In this document: positions 22,228 to 34,080 of the stretch, one piece after another | Numbering within the stretch: the stretch's first letter is position 1 | Layout: every line of letters starts with the position of its first letter | Assembly: GCF_034190915.1 (NCBI RefSeq) | Contig: NW_026947514.1 | Location: 6,965,701-7,029,700 of the forward strand | Origin: Cavia porcellus | Lineage: Eukaryota > Chordata > Mammalia > Rodentia > Caviidae | Reading direction: 5' to 3' | DNA length: 64,000 nucleotides | Notes under the pieces: generated by a model | What the model was told of the DNA's origin: nothing | The model's database searches: none | Seen by the model: the letters and a program-made list of their open reading frames with translations, nothing else | Program-made: the position numbers and the translations under genes

Positions 22228-23334
22228 ATTTTTTCCTAAACTTCCAATTTTAAATATCTATAGATTTCACAGAAAATAAATCTTCACCTAAAAATATCCC
22301 TTGAAGGAGGACTTTCTTAAGACCAGTGCAACTAAAAAATAACAGAAGCCAAGGATATCTGCAAATGCTGTCTTTCCTAACCCTGTACTTGTACAAATAA
22401 GAACACGGAAATCCTTTGAAGGGAAAGGATGTGCCTAGCCTCACCCACACAGCTACCGCACTGGACTCACAAGGCCAGGCAGCAGGAGAGCGTGTCCCCA
22501 AACCAGGGCTCAGGCCTCAGCGAGGCCTCTCTGTGATGCAGCACACACAGTAACTAATGATCTGGGAGCTCTTCATTTTCATCCTGTGCACTTAGGCTCC
22601 TAAAAGCTTTTACCCCTCCCCTTCCTTTAGAGTTCTCGGCCTCAAATGATCGCCCATTTCCCAAATGCTTTGCTCGGTTTTTTCCACCTGGAAATTTCAC
22701 ATCTAGCCTTCCCTGCTGCTTACTCAGGAGCTCCCATGTCCCATCAAAGCCAGACAGTCCTTTGCCTCGGAGTTGAACTTGCACAGGTTGGGGGGACCAA
22801 GAGGTACTCGCTGGCACTGGAATGGGGGAGACTTTCAGGCGGGAAGATGAGCAGGGGCTGAGCTGGGGGAGCTGCCCAGGGTCAAGGCGATGTCACCACC
22901 CAGGACGGACAGGCAGCCGGCCTGGTGGGGGAAACATTCACAGCCGTGGGGCTGAGTGGGCCTGCGGAGAACAGAGAGGCTGGGAACAGAAAGAGACTTA
23001 GAGATGAGTCACAGGATGAGAAGGCGAGGCAGAGGGCAGGCGACACCCACACAGTGACAAATCCCCAGGCTTTTCAGGTGGAAAATGTCACCCCACTTGG
23101 GGCCCAGACTCCCATTCCATGAGAAAAAGCTGCCCAGGTGATGTGCAAGAGTCACAGAGATGAAATCACATGCACCTTGCATTTATTTCAAGGGAGCTGG
23201 AGTTTTCGAGAAGAGTGGAAATCATCCTGTGGGCCAGGGGCCGGTTCTCATCTCATGAGGCCGGGCTCCATTTCTCGCTCAGGAAATGGAGATATAATCT
23301 AAAATCTGAGCATGTCTGCAGCAAAGTACAGACA
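22228..23334. other. Unique sequence, no gene seen
   Basis: Single-copy DNA. 22400-22510 could hold a degraded MIR. No coding evidence. Confidence 0.3.
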
Positions 23335-23575
23335 GACTGGGGCCTGGGATGTCCACTCAGAAAACATGGGCTCCAATCCTGGTCACCTCACTAGGCATGA
23401 GAACATAAGCGAGTAACCTTTAACCACCCTTCAGTTTTTCCATCTGTAAAATGGGAGTAACAATGGTATAGATCTTCTAGGCATAGAGGGGAGCCCAAAT
23501 GAGTAATAAACACCCCACAGTTGTGCTTTGGCCAGTGCTGAAAGCTATCTAAGTGTTTATGACCATTATTATTAG
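23335..23575 (+). mobile_element. MIR SINE (near full length)
   Basis: In order: 'GGGCTCCAATCCTGGTCACC', 'TTCAGTTTTTCCATCTGTAA', 'AATGGGAGTAACAATGGTAT', then 'GCTGAAAGCTATCTAAGTGT' and 'CCATTATTATTAG'. This follows the MIR tRNA-like head, core and tail. Confidence 0.8.
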
Positions 23576-23579
23576 TTAT

Positions 23580-24624
23580 TACTATTGTTATTTTCGGTGT
23601 CTGTTATAGTGTAAATAAACTGAAATCCTTTGTGTTTGAGTCCTGAGTGGCAAGAATCAAAAAAAAATTAATCCTCTGCATTGCCATCTAATTTGTATTC
23701 TAATGATTTCTTTGAAACAGGAATATATTTCTAGAGCGGCATTTATTATAAAAGAGAGAAATGAATGAACCCCTTATCTATGGGCATAAATCATGGGCTT
23801 ATGCCTCCCCCAGCCCTGGACTCACGTCCCTCTACGGATGTCAGCCTCATGGCCAGAGGGAACCCAGGACAGCCATCAGGCTGGACTCGGAATGTAAGAG
23901 CTCTTTGTCCTGAACATACACTGCCATTAATGCGAATCGCTGTGACCATAGTTAAAAACACAGCTCGGTAACTATTGTGAGGTCCCCACCTGTAAATCAG
24001 TCTTTGTACTCCCACTGAAGTTTTCTTTCTGATATTTCAGCACATTCTGATACTATCTTGAAATTTTTTCCCAAGCTCCCTGCTCGGAATCCCCATTTCC
24101 TGGCGCTGTCCCTCTCGCTGTCTCTTCTTCCTCTAGGGAACCTCCAGCAGGTCTTGAAGCCTTCTGTACAGCCCTGGCCACTTTCACACGTCCAGACTTC
24201 AGCATGATGGATTTGCAGCTTCGCTGGCTATCCCTTTCCCAGACCGGGGCGCTCTCCCAGGGAGAAGAAAAAGACGGGGTCCTTTCCATCTCTCTGCCTT
24301 TCACTGGCCCCAATACCGCTGAGACAGATAAGTGGGTGATAGATGGATAAAAAGTAAAGAACCAGGTTGCCGAGAATCAAGGGGACCCTTAGACCAGAAG
24401 ATGAATTAAGCCGCTAGAGATCTTAAGCAGACGTAGCAAATATTGACCCGCATAGTAAAGGGTGACCCACTAAAGGAGCTGAGAAGAGAGAGGTGAAGAC
24501 AGATATCTCAGATTCCAAATCTAGGAAGGCTGAGACTCTGATGCCATTGTGTCTCAATATGATAGGCACACAGCATGAATCTGATATAAGCAGTGTCTTC
24601 CACTCTATAGGTGTAAGGTGATTT
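23580..24624. other. Unique sequence, no gene seen
   Basis: No repeat or coding signal was recognised beyond short A/T runs. Confidence 0.3.
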
Positions 24625-24641
24625 AAAAAAAAAAAAAAAAA
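24625..24641. repeat. Poly(A) tract
   Basis: A run of about 17 A, with no clear element upstream. Confidence 0.9.
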
Positions 24642-24649
24642 CTTATATC

Positions 24650-25030
24650 CTTCAAGGAGTCAGATATTAATCACGTAAAGATAAAGTCTCTCCAAAACTA
24701 TGACAGAAGTATTTGAAAAACTCAAGGTGTCAGAAAAAAGCTTTAAAATACCCAAAATTCCCAAGCAACTGAGACTCCGTATGAGTCCTGATAGAAAGTG
24801 AGTTTCTGCTACACAGAAACCATTTGCATGCTGACTTTCCATAAGCACATGTTCCTGGTGGGCACACAGGTCTGCTTCATGGAATGGAAACCCAGGGGTG
24901 CTATGACAATTGTCATATTTCCCTATAACTTCCCGGGTATATTTTCCTGCTTCCCACATTGGCCACATATAACCCTGAATGCCAACGCTATTTTTCAAAT
25001 CAGTTATCTCTGTTAACGATTCCAATGTAG
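24650..25030. promoter_or_regulatory. Candidate regulatory element with 16 bp palindrome
   Basis: Repeat-free AT-rich DNA with POU-like ATTTGCATG (24820s), TTAATCACG, and the perfect palindrome TATGACAATTGTCATA at 24902-24917, which holds two inverted ACAAT cores. SOX-E dimers are known to bind inverted ACAAT-type sites. Function here is inference. Confidence 0.35.
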
Positions 25031-25039
25031 GTAAGACAG

Positions 25040-25760
25040 TACAGCAATTCCAACCAAACAGCAGTCAGCAAAAGCTAAGATTTCTTCTCTGTTTCTATCC
25101 TATTGGGCTACAACCCTACCAGAAAGAAAACGAGAAGGAGAGGAGAGAGATCAACCGATGAGATTTAATGGCCATTAAACACTACACTGTAATGAAGTAG
25201 GCCAAGACAGCAAGCTCAGACTCGGACGTCTTTACCGAGGACATCCACAGTCCACTGCAGTCCAGCGGCGTGACTGTCCACCTCCTTGTGTGTCATGTTA
25301 TTCATTCACTGTCCTCTTAGGAAATGTTAGAAGCTGTCTCGGGTGCTTTCAGTGAAGTAAATGACACACTTGTCCACCGGTGGGAATAGAGTTTTGCCAG
25401 TTACTGAGACAACAAGATTCTTGCTGTGATACCATCACAGGTGGAAAAGGATGACCCAAAGCATCACTTAGCAACCTGCTGGGGCCCAAGAAACCCGTAG
25501 AATACTTACCATATCAGCTTAGCGTAAAGAGCAGATGTAATACAAAGAGCTCCAATTACAGATGCCTAAGACACAGCCTCCACCTCCTTCTGCCCTGGGA
25601 GGCAGACAGTCAGGAAGGTAAGGGGCTGAGCACCCTTTACTGCAGAAACTTTGCAGGAGTGAGGCATTTCCCAGGAATTTCACAAGCCACCTTACATCTC
25701 ATTGGCTAGAACATTCTCACATGGCCACTTAAAGCGCCATGAGGTACAGGAACATGTAGA
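25040..25760. other. Unique sequence, no gene seen
   Basis: Nothing recognisable beyond short motifs. Confidence 0.3.
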
Positions 25761-25761
25761 A

Positions 25762-26212
25762 TGTTAGTTAGCTCTCCTTCCAACGCTATAAAAAGATAAC
25801 TTGGCATTAACAAGTGAAAGAAGGGAATGTTTATGCCGGCTCACAGTTTCAGAGATGCTAGCCTGACTTCAGGCCACTGATGAGGCAGAAATTTCAAGGC
25901 AGAAGGGAAGAACGGAGGAGAGATGCTCACCCATGACAGCCAGGAAGTGGAGAGGAAGAGGCAAGTGTCACCGAGAAAGGGGCCAGGGGTGAAGGGAACC
26001 CTGCAAAGCCCACCTCACCCCCACCATGACTTGCTTCTTCCAGTTGGGCCCCACCTTCTAGTAAGCCCACTGAACCATGGACTTATCAATGATTGACCCA
26101 CCAATGAAACCAGAAGCTTTGTAATCAAATCAACTCCCCAAAAGCCCATCACCTGGCAACCAAGTCTTCAAAATGCAATGAGCCTTTTGTGGGACTTTTT
26201 AGGTAACAACCA
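25762..26212 (-). mobile_element. MaLR-type LTR
   Basis: It starts TGTTAGTTAGCTCTCCTTCC and includes 'TTATGCCGGCTCACAGTTTC', 'TTGGGCCCCACCTTCTAGTA', 'AATCAACTCCCCAAAAGCCC' and 'GGGACTTTTTAGGTAACAAC' before ending near 'CCA'. This fits an antisense MaLR LTR. The target duplication is not clear (TAGAA before, ATAGG after). Confidence 0.7.
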
Positions 26213-26214
26213 AT

Positions 26215-26940
26215 AGGATGCGCTTTAAGTAAGAAGACCTTGGGCTAGCCAGGACTCTGTAGCTATGCATCATGGAGTGTGGGCACCAGGGACGATCAGC
26301 TGCCCGCCCCAGCCCTCTCCCACAGATCATCGCTAAATGGAAAAGCTGAGTTTTTCCCATGCCAAACCTCCTTTTGTCGTGGTTAAAATGAGAGAACAGA
26401 GATGATTCAAGGACTCATCCTAGCTCTGAGAATATAGGAAGCGAAAGAGTACATAGATGAAAATGAATAAATATCATCTTGAGAATCTGTGAAGTATACA
26501 AAATGAGCACCACTGTACAGCTTGTTGGAAACACAGCACTCACCCATGCCTGAAGATAATAGTTCTCAGTCCTTGGAATCAAAATTTCCGCGATGCCGCA
26601 GTTTTTGCAGCATTTAGACTTGAAGTTTCCTGGCTCATTCATTTTCGATACTGACTTAGCGCCGTGGGTAACAAAGGCATTTTGTGCCTCTATGTCTCTC
26701 TTGTATTTCAGAACTATTCTCATCAAAAGTCGGCTCTTCCTTTTCCCAGCTGAACCAGGGAATAACATCATCAGCAGGTTTCAGAGGAAGTTAAGTCAGA
26801 TCACTGCCCACCAGACCCCACCCAGCTGCAGGGAGATGGGCTTTATCAAGGTATCGGTGTTTTTCAGTGCTCAGACTTGTTGAGCTCAGCCAGCTTGCCC
26901 AAAGAAAGGATTTACTGGTTCGTTCCTGATTTTCTCTGTC
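26215..26940. other. Unique sequence, no gene seen
   Basis: Two frames of about 100 codons on opposite strands overlap at 26415-26883. Neither shows a known domain. Confidence 0.3.
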
Positions 26941-26949
26941 TTCAGCAAT

Positions 26950-27600
26950 GGTAACGGCTCCTCCAATGCTAAGTAAATAAAAAATAATTTACAAAACACT
27001 TACAGGTCATTTGTCCTAATACCTTGGACAGAGATAAGGGATCCATCAAAGAAAAATCATAACTGAACTTAATCAGTGATGACTTCATCTGGAGTTTTTA
27101 TTTATAGCTAAGGCAAATGTTAAAAAGATGTACAGCCATTAATTATTAGCAGGGTTTTTTTTAATCTCAAAGTACGACTTGAATAAACGTACTTTAAGAC
27201 ACTTAAAGCAGAGGCATTCTTTATAAAATGACTAGCTAAAGAGTCCCTTGGGCTGCCTTGAGCGGCTTTCAAAGCTCTAATAGCACTTTTTCCCCCAAAG
27301 ACACACCCCTTGAATCCTCAGAGAGGTACAATAGCATAATTGTTCTTTTAGGTTTCAAGGCCTTGACATATCTGTCAGGAAAAGAATAGCGAATAATAAT
27401 ACCAGAACTATTTTATGCAAATCCCACTTAGAGGTTTCAAGATTTCCCCGAGACAGATTTTGCCCCCTTGTTGACACTCGCATTGTCACATCAGCTTTAC
27501 ATAAGAAAGTGGTTAGAGTTTGCCTTTTGTTAAGTAATTCTCATTTTAAAAAAATCTTTAGATAAAGTTAAAAAACAAATACAAAAACAATGAGATGGAA
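26950..27600. promoter_or_regulatory. Candidate conserved non-coding element
   Basis: A 650 bp repeat-free AT-rich stretch. It holds an octamer TTATGCAAATCC (about 27414), a homeodomain cluster GCCATTAATTATTAGC (about 27135) and several TTTATAG/ATAAA cores. This composition is typical of deeply conserved developmental enhancers. The claim rests on composition and motifs only. Confidence 0.35.
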
Positions 27601-28130
27601 ACATCAATTTGGAGATGTATCAAAGGGAAAAACAGTATTCACTGGAATGATTTTTGCTCCCTGCAGCTCGTCATTTTGCCAGCGGAGCTCTCCTCTAACT
27701 TAAACCCTGACGGCAGAGAAGGGGTGTGGAGGAAGACGCAAAATATGCAAATGTGCGTGTTACATCACCTGGCACCGCGGCCTCATGGGCTTCTTTTCCA
27801 AAGGCCTGCAGTTCTTCAGTCACAGCTCCTCTGGGTGAAAGACACTCAGCAGAGGTCACAAAAGAGCACCCATTAGTTGGTCTCAGAAATAGATCAAGTA
27901 AGAAAATCAAACACATAGTGCTAAGGCTAAAAGACACTTGTGGGCTGGTCCACCCCTGTAGCCCCATGGCGATTCAGAAAATCCTCATCAGGCTCTCAAA
28001 ATGTAGATCAGAATTAAGATCTACTGTCTCCAAAACAAAGGATAAAAATGGAAAAAGAAAGTCATTCACATAAGAAAAATCTACATTATTATCTACTTGG
28101 CAGCCCATGGAGAGAGAGATCATCTTAACC
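27601..28130. other. Unique sequence, no gene seen
   Basis: Frames at 27595-28073 are unrecognised and unsupported by splice or poly(A) structure. Confidence 0.3.
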
Positions 28131-28464
28131 CATCCATCCATCCATTCATCCTTCTATCCAACCATCCATCCATTCTTCCATCCATCCATCCATCCATTCA
28201 TCCATCCTTCCATCCATCCATCCATCCATGCAACCATCCATCCATTCTTCTGTCCATCCATCTCTATCCATTCATCCATCCTTCCATCTATCCATCCATC
28301 CATCCTTCCATCCAATCATTCATCTATCCTTCCATCCAGTCATTCTTACATCTATCCTTCCATCTATCTATTCATCCTTCCATCCATCCATCCATCTGTC
28401 TATCCATCCATCCACCCACCCATCCTTTCATCCATACATCCATCCATGCATTTATTCATTCATC
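28131..28464. repeat. (CATC)n tetranucleotide array
   Basis: About 330 bp of CATC units with TT and other interruptions. The Ile/His/Pro/Ser-rich frames through it are artefacts. Confidence 0.95.
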
Positions 28465-28469
28465 AAATA

Positions 28470-28980
28470 TTTCCTGGCCATCTTCTATGGCACCAGATAC
28501 AAAAATGCTTCTCTAAATTGAAGAATGTATTGGAAGAATGTATTGGGAATGGGAAGTGGACTTGAGAGAGGAGGGAGGGGGCGGTTACTACATCATCAAG
28601 CCAAGGAATGCTTGGGACCACCACCAGCTGAAAGAAACAAGTAAGGAAGCTTCCCATGGAGCCTTTGAAGGAAGCATGTTTCTGCCCACATCCAAGTATT
28701 TTCATCTGGACCGGGCTGAGTGATCAATGTAACTAGCAGAAGACAAGAGATGTCACCACATGGGACTTCAGAGAGTTGGTCAAAATGACAAGAAAATGAG
28801 CAGCTTCTGTTTGATCTTCTACAGAAAGTGTCCTGCAGAAGGGAAGGCCAGAGTGGCTTGTAAGAAGTGTCATGAGATTACAGTCATAGGAGAGCTGTCA
28901 GCTGTATACCTATTCCAAGTTCGTAGCCAACAGAATTTGTGGACAACTTAAAATGGTTGCTTAAAATTGCGAAGTTTAGG
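28470..28980. other. Unique sequence, no gene seen
   Basis: Includes a small duplication 'GAAGAATGTATTGG' repeated at about 28520 and 28534. No coding evidence. Confidence 0.35.
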
Positions 28981-28981
28981 G

Positions 28982-29339
28982 GTACAGTGGGCTGAATGCT
29001 TGTGTGTGTGGCCAGAATTAATGAGATAATATTTCAGCTCTCAGGGTGATGGTATTAGGAGCACAGCCTTCAGGAGATGACCAGGTCAAGAGAGTGGGCC
29101 ACTTGGGAAGGGCTTAGTGCCTTCATAAAAAGGACCCTCCAGGGCTCTTTAGCTCTTCCCAGCACCAAAGGCACCTTGAGAAGGTGACTTTGTCTGCAGC
29201 TTGAAGAAAGCCCTTCACACAGTCTGACTGGGCTGGCTCCTTCATTTCAGAACTTCAGAATGTGAAAAACAATTTTCTGTTGTTTATAAGCCCCTCAGTC
29301 TACAGTATTGTGTCATAGTGCCTTGAGCTGACTAAGACA
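28982..29339 (+). mobile_element. MLT1-type MaLR LTR
   Basis: 'GGCTGAATGCTTGTGTGTGT', 'GGTGATGGTATTAGGAGCAC', 'GGGCTTAGTGCCTTCATAAA', 'GAACAATTTTCTGTTGTTTA'-like and the end 'GAGCTGACTAAGACA' match the plus-strand MLT1 LTR from end to end. Confidence 0.85.
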
Positions 29340-30702
29340 CGGGCAACTTGCAGGTAGCAATAGAAGCCAGATTTCCTGTGCATGAGTCACAGACACTTGG
29401 AAAGGTCACCACCTCCCACTCTGTTCAGCTGAATCTCAAGGCCAAGACGGTAGAAACACAGTCAGCTTCCATAAAGGCAAAAACAGATATGACTCAGAGC
29501 ACGCAGCTCCCTGGAGGCACCTTGCAAGAAGTGATGAATTTTGGCTTTTGAGAGACTAACAAATCTGTGTGCACACTTACCTGCATCTCCATCTCTTGGG
29601 CTTTGTGATCCTGAGTTCGCAGCTCAACCCCTCTGAGTCACGGGGTGGGGTCCTTATCTGTGCCGTGCGGGGTAATCCTGCTGTGATAACCCTGCATGAC
29701 CCGGGCCCTGGTCTGCTACTTCTCCAGCGCACAGCAAGCCATAGCTGTTACTGTTCTCAATATTCTTCACCTGGGCCCAAGGGAGCCTTCCCTGAACCTC
29801 AAACACCGAGCGCCACACAACCATAGATGCTAAGATTCCACTTTATCCTCACCTGGGTGGGAGGAGACCACTTTCCAGCCAAGAAAAGGAGAGACCTGCA
29901 AGCTCCTGCATCAATTTAGTGTCTCCCCTGGGGGACCAAGAGGCTTAATGTTTATAAAGTACTTTGAGATCCTGAAAGCAAAGACTTTATACAAATGTGA
30001 GATAATCATGATAATTAAACCACTGTTATTGAATACAGCGAGGTCTTATTGTTCCCTCATCCTGCAGTGAGCAAACTCCTGGCGGACTCTTTAGCACACT
30101 GAAGAGATAATTTGCTAAATCATATACCACTGCCCTGAAAGTCTTACTCACCTACAGCCAGGGACAAGTTCCCACCCCACGATGATGCTAATAGCAGGCC
30201 TCTGTGGTCTCACGCTTTAGTTTACAGAACACCTCCAGACAGCATCTCCCATTCTGTGTCAGTAGGACCAGGAAGGATGGAGAAGGAGGAAATCATGCTT
30301 GATCACCAGATGGGAAATTCGGGGGACAGATCTGTCTGAAGGACCACAGTGAGGAGGAGTGGAGCGTCTCAAATCTGGACAACATGCTGGACCTTTAACC
30401 CAATGTCCACATATTGTAGGTGAGAATCCTGAAGTCCCAAGAGATGAAATAGTCCAACCTAGAGCCATCACTGCCCAACGGGGCACCTTCATGCAAAGCA
30501 GAGCCCTCACACCAGCTGAGACAGGTAGCTTCCAGCCCTACTTTCCTGACAGAGGCCCTCTTTGGACTCTCTATACAGGACTGTGGCTGTGTTGTAAAAT
30601 GTGGATCTCACCCTGTTCACGCAAGGGAAGTCAAGAAGGAGATTGGAGGTGATTGCTGTTATTGAAAGAGGCCTTGTTACATGGGTCGCTCCCAAGAGGT
30701 GG
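29340..30702. other. Unique sequence with weak MIR traces
   Basis: 'TGTTTATAAAGTACTTTGAG' near 29950 and 'TAGGTGAGAATCCTGAAGTC' near 30417 resemble MIR pieces on opposite strands. No gene seen. Confidence 0.35.
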
Positions 30703-30800
30703 GGCGCACAGCATCATGGGGGCCGCACAACAGCATGGGGGCCACAAAGCATCATGGGGACCACATAGTATCATAGGGGCTGCACAGAATCATGGTGGGG
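30703..30800 (+). repeat. Minisatellite, about 19-20 bp unit, five copies
   Basis: Units follow GCGCACAGCATCATGGGG, GCCGCACAACAGCATGGGG, GCCACAAAGCATCATGGGG, ACCACATAGTATCATAGGGG and CTGCACAGAATCATGGTGGG. The units differ by several bases each. Confidence 0.8.
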
Positions 30801-31950
30801 GGTCAGCCCTGGGGAGCACACAGGGCCAGTAAGTGGGCAGAGAGAGGTATGGGGGACAGAATGTGGGCAGGAGCCTTATCATGGTTCCAGAGGAGGACAG
30901 AAAGGCAGGGTTTACAGGCTTAGGGTCACTTGGTTGGGATGCTCTGGGCTGTGAGGGATGGGGAGTGGCCCTGGTGACCTAACACCTGCCCAGGTGATTG
31001 GTGCTTGCAGTGTAAGAGGCCATCAGGGAGGTGGCAGGGATTGTAGGCTCAGAACTGGTTGCCAGGTTCCCACATACTCTGCGAACTGGCCGGCCCTGAG
31101 AGGTCCCAGAGTGAGCAGATGCCTAAAATATCAAAACACCAAAAATACAGAATAAAAAGACAAAATTCCTCTGTGCTGTGAGGGGTCTTAGTGACCATGG
31201 TATCATTTCACAGAGGAGCCATCTAAGGTCAGAGAAATAAGATACCTAGGACTCAAAAGTCTAGATGCTTTTGCAAAAGCAGAGCTGGCCTCTGCCTGTG
31301 CTCAGAAATCTTCAGCTAATGCTGACCCCCGTGGCTTGGACAGAACCTCCGGGTACCTAAAGTTTGAGGCCCTGGTCCTTGACATGGTGGTCACACAGGG
31401 GCCAGCTCCCTTTGTGGCCAGCTTCAAACGCGATGGTCCAGGAGTTAGGAGCAAGCCCAGTGTTTTTCCGTCTGGCCTACTGTTTCCTGCCTCTGCTTGC
31501 ACTGCCCACAGCACCTCCCCAGCACCTTCCCACCAGCAGACTCCTCCCGCAGTGCTCCCTTCCCCGTCACTTATTTCTTCCTTAAGACTGTAGTCACCGC
31601 TCAATGTCCATAAACACACAAAGGATTCCACACTGAGCACTGCCTTTCATGAGCTGAGAATTTTCCAGTTACAGCTGCTGATTGCTTTTGCTTGACTTTG
31701 TTTCATGGTTTGGTCCATTGTCAGAGTCAGCTGGATTTTCCAAGAAAGAAAGGATCTCGTTTTTAAACCTTCTCCTCAGAATAGATGCCCCTGGACCCTG
31801 GACCTCCTCTATACCTGCAAGTGTACCATCAGAGCCCGTGTGCCCGGGTGTACTTCCTTCCCTGCTGATTTAGAATCTGAAAATAGATTTCTTCTTCCAA
31901 AACATCCCTCTCCACAAAGCCAACCCACCGAATCAAACTCATTATCTTAA
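30801..31950. other. Unique sequence with a MIR trace near 31185-31265
   Basis: 'TTCACAGAGGAGCCATCTAA' then 'GGTCAGAGAAATAAGATACC' is an antisense MIR core. The rest is single-copy. Confidence 0.4.
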
Positions 31951-31954
31951 GACA

Positions 31955-32115
31955 TCTCTGTGGCCAAAGGTTATGCTTTTCAGAGCTATATTAATCTCTT
32001 TGTCTAAACAGCACAAGCTTAATTGGTTGCGATCAGAGTTGCACTGTTTTGAGTAACAGGGTGTGATTAATGTGAGCTAAAGATGGTTGGACCGGCACAG
32101 ACTAATTCAGTTGCA
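31955..32115. promoter_or_regulatory. Candidate conserved element (homeodomain-rich)
   Basis: Short repeat-free stretch with CTTAATTGGTTGCGATC, GTGATTAATG and TATTAATC cores close together. Motif-based only. Confidence 0.25.
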
Positions 32116-33171
32116 TACACAAACCTATTATCCTCAAAACCATGAGGGCCTGGGGGACCTGCCCCGTGGGCAGATTTCCTCTCGGGAAAAACACGGAGCC
32201 CTGAGAAGGCTGGGAAGACCCCCAGAGTGTGCAGGGCACTGCACATGCCTCCCCAGTCTCTGTGCATGTGGTGTATGTTGCTGGTGGTATGGGAAGGAGC
32301 TGCCTACTGCACCAGGAACTTGATTTTAATCTGTCAAGGAGAGAGCAATTGTGGCTGCTGGCTTCGCCCTATCGGAATACAGCTTGATTACTTCCTGAAA
32401 AGATGCCAGGTTCCCGTCTTTTGGTTCCTCAAATTCACCAACCAGCCCCGCTAGGTCAGAACCTTGGTCTAACCTCTTTGGAGTGTCTCAGTGAACTCCC
32501 TGCCTCTGGTGCTAGATCCAGTTAAGGGTTCGGAGAAAGAGATTGGAGAGCGAGAGGAGGACAAGGTCAGGGGGTATCACTCTGTCTGGCTCTGGGGACT
32601 CCCACAGAAGCACGCCCTTTATGCCACAGCACAGAAAAGCCACGTTTCCAGCCCTAGCTATGGCACTGAACCTAGTTGGTCTCTAGCTTCTTACATTCCA
32701 GCTTGTACCAAAGGCTTTACATACATGCATTTATTTAAGCTTCCAAAACCATCAGATCTGTACTACTCTTGCACGTCGCTACAGAAGAGAATACAAATGC
32801 AGGCTGAGGAATCTGCCCACCATGGCCACACCAGCAGGCAAGAATCAGGAAAGTGCCCCAGGTCACGGTCACCATCCCTCGCCTTCCACACACATATCCA
32901 GCAAAACAGATACAGGAACAGACGTAGCCAGGCCTCATCCAGGAAACTGGAAGCGGAGTTTGAGGTGCTGGACGAAAACCAAGATACACCAAGGAGTCCA
33001 GGGCGGTGTGGAGCAGCAGCGGGAAGGAGCTGCAGGAAGGGCCCTGGTGAGGCTGGGATGAAGCCGGAATAGGGCAGAGGCAGGGGAAAGACGTGGGCCC
33101 AGGGCGTGTCTTCAGCCTGCAGAGATCACAGGCACTTGTTTCAATGCGGTCTTTCTTGTACCAAGGCACCG
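32116..33171. other. Unique sequence with a MIR piece at 32705-32850
   Basis: 'GCTTTACATACATGCATTTA' then 'AGAAGAGAATACAAATGCAG' and 'CTGAGGAATCTGCCCACCAT' follow antisense MIR order. The 193-codon plus frame 32491-33072 runs through that MIR and is rejected as a gene. Confidence 0.45.
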
Positions 33172-33600
33172 ACATCTGATTTGCTGAGAGCTTTCATCAT
33201 GATGGACGTTGGATTTTGTCAACCTTTTTGGCATCTACTGCAATGACTGTACCATTCACCCCATGAATATGACACGCCCTATTTAGTGATCTGTATACCA
33301 TTGATTGACTTGAACTATCCTTGCATCCTGGGATGAATCCACCTGATCACAGTAAATGATCTAAGGTGCCTGGAGTTTTGTTTATTGGTAAGTTGTTGAG
33401 AATTTTTGTGTCTATGTTTATCAGGAATACTGGGTAGTTTTCTCTTTTCTTTTCATGTATCCTTATTTGATTTTGATATGGAGGGATGCTGGCTTCACAA
33501 AATGAGCATTTCATCTTTGCCAGTCTGAGTAAAACTGACATACGGTTTTTAAAAGTTTGGTAGAATTTAGAAATGAAGTCAACAGATTCGTTCTTATCGA
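33172..33600 (-). mobile_element. L1 ORF2 fragment (reverse-transcriptase region), antisense
   Basis: Plus-strand text such as 'GGACGTTGGATTTTGTCAAC', 'GGCATCTACTGCAATGACTG', 'CTTGCATCCTGGGATGAATC', 'GTTGTTGAGAATTTTTGTGT' and 'GGATGCTGGCTTCACAAAAT' is the complement of the well-known RT stretch of L1 ORF2. It is a truncated, frame-broken fossil with no catalytic use. Confidence 0.85.
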
Positions 33601-34080
33601 GCACTAGGGGGCGGGCATATGAATTAGGGAAGCAATAGCCTTGGCTATTGCTCTGGAAGGCCAGGGTCGGCAACGACACACACACACACACATCTGGTGT
33701 CCTGTAGCTGGTGCCACAGGACAAAAAGAATAAAGGGCCAGAACACTGCAGAGACAGAAGATTCTACTCGTTAGGGTTGGCAAATGGGCGTTTATCTTGG
33801 GTGCAGAATTTGAGGGCACACCAAAGAATTCTGCAACCAAAATAAAGAATATTTGAGTACAACTTTTTTTTGGAAAAAAAATCAAAATTATTTCAAAAAA
33901 TCCAGAATGAGCACAATATCAAAAATTTAAAGAAAGTGGTGGTCCACATTTTTCCTTTTGCCTCAGGCATCAGTAGGGCTGATTTTGTTCAATTTCAGAT
34001 TTCTTTAACATTTTGATCCTTTGTCCATCCTGAATTTTTGCATTAATTTTGATTTTTTCAATGCATGCAATTATTATTTA
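33601..34080. other. Unclassified repeat-like segment with two inverted repeats
   Basis: It sits at the broken end of the L1 piece. AGCAATAGCC (33631) pairs with GGCTATTGCT (33643) around TT. TGTCCTGT (33698) pairs with ACAGGACA (33716). A (CA)n run lies at about 33676-33692. On the minus strand it reads towards 'GATGCCTGAGGCAAAAGG' and 'CTTTATTTTGGTTGCAG', suggestive of an old LTR or other insertion. Family unknown. Confidence 0.4.

Noticed and set aside
21911..22279. Leu/Phe-rich and Glu/Lys-rich frames
   Set aside because: Translation of the TTC/CTC tract in both directions.
28131..28464. CRISPR-like regular repeat
   Set aside because: Unit is 4 bp with no spacers, in a mammalian genome; it is a microsatellite.
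28097..28565. His/Pro/Ile/Ser-rich frames of about 140-150 codons
   Set aside because: Pure translation of the CATC microsatellite.
32491..33072. 193-codon plus-strand frame
   Set aside because: Runs through an antisense MIR element, so part of the protein would be repeat-derived.
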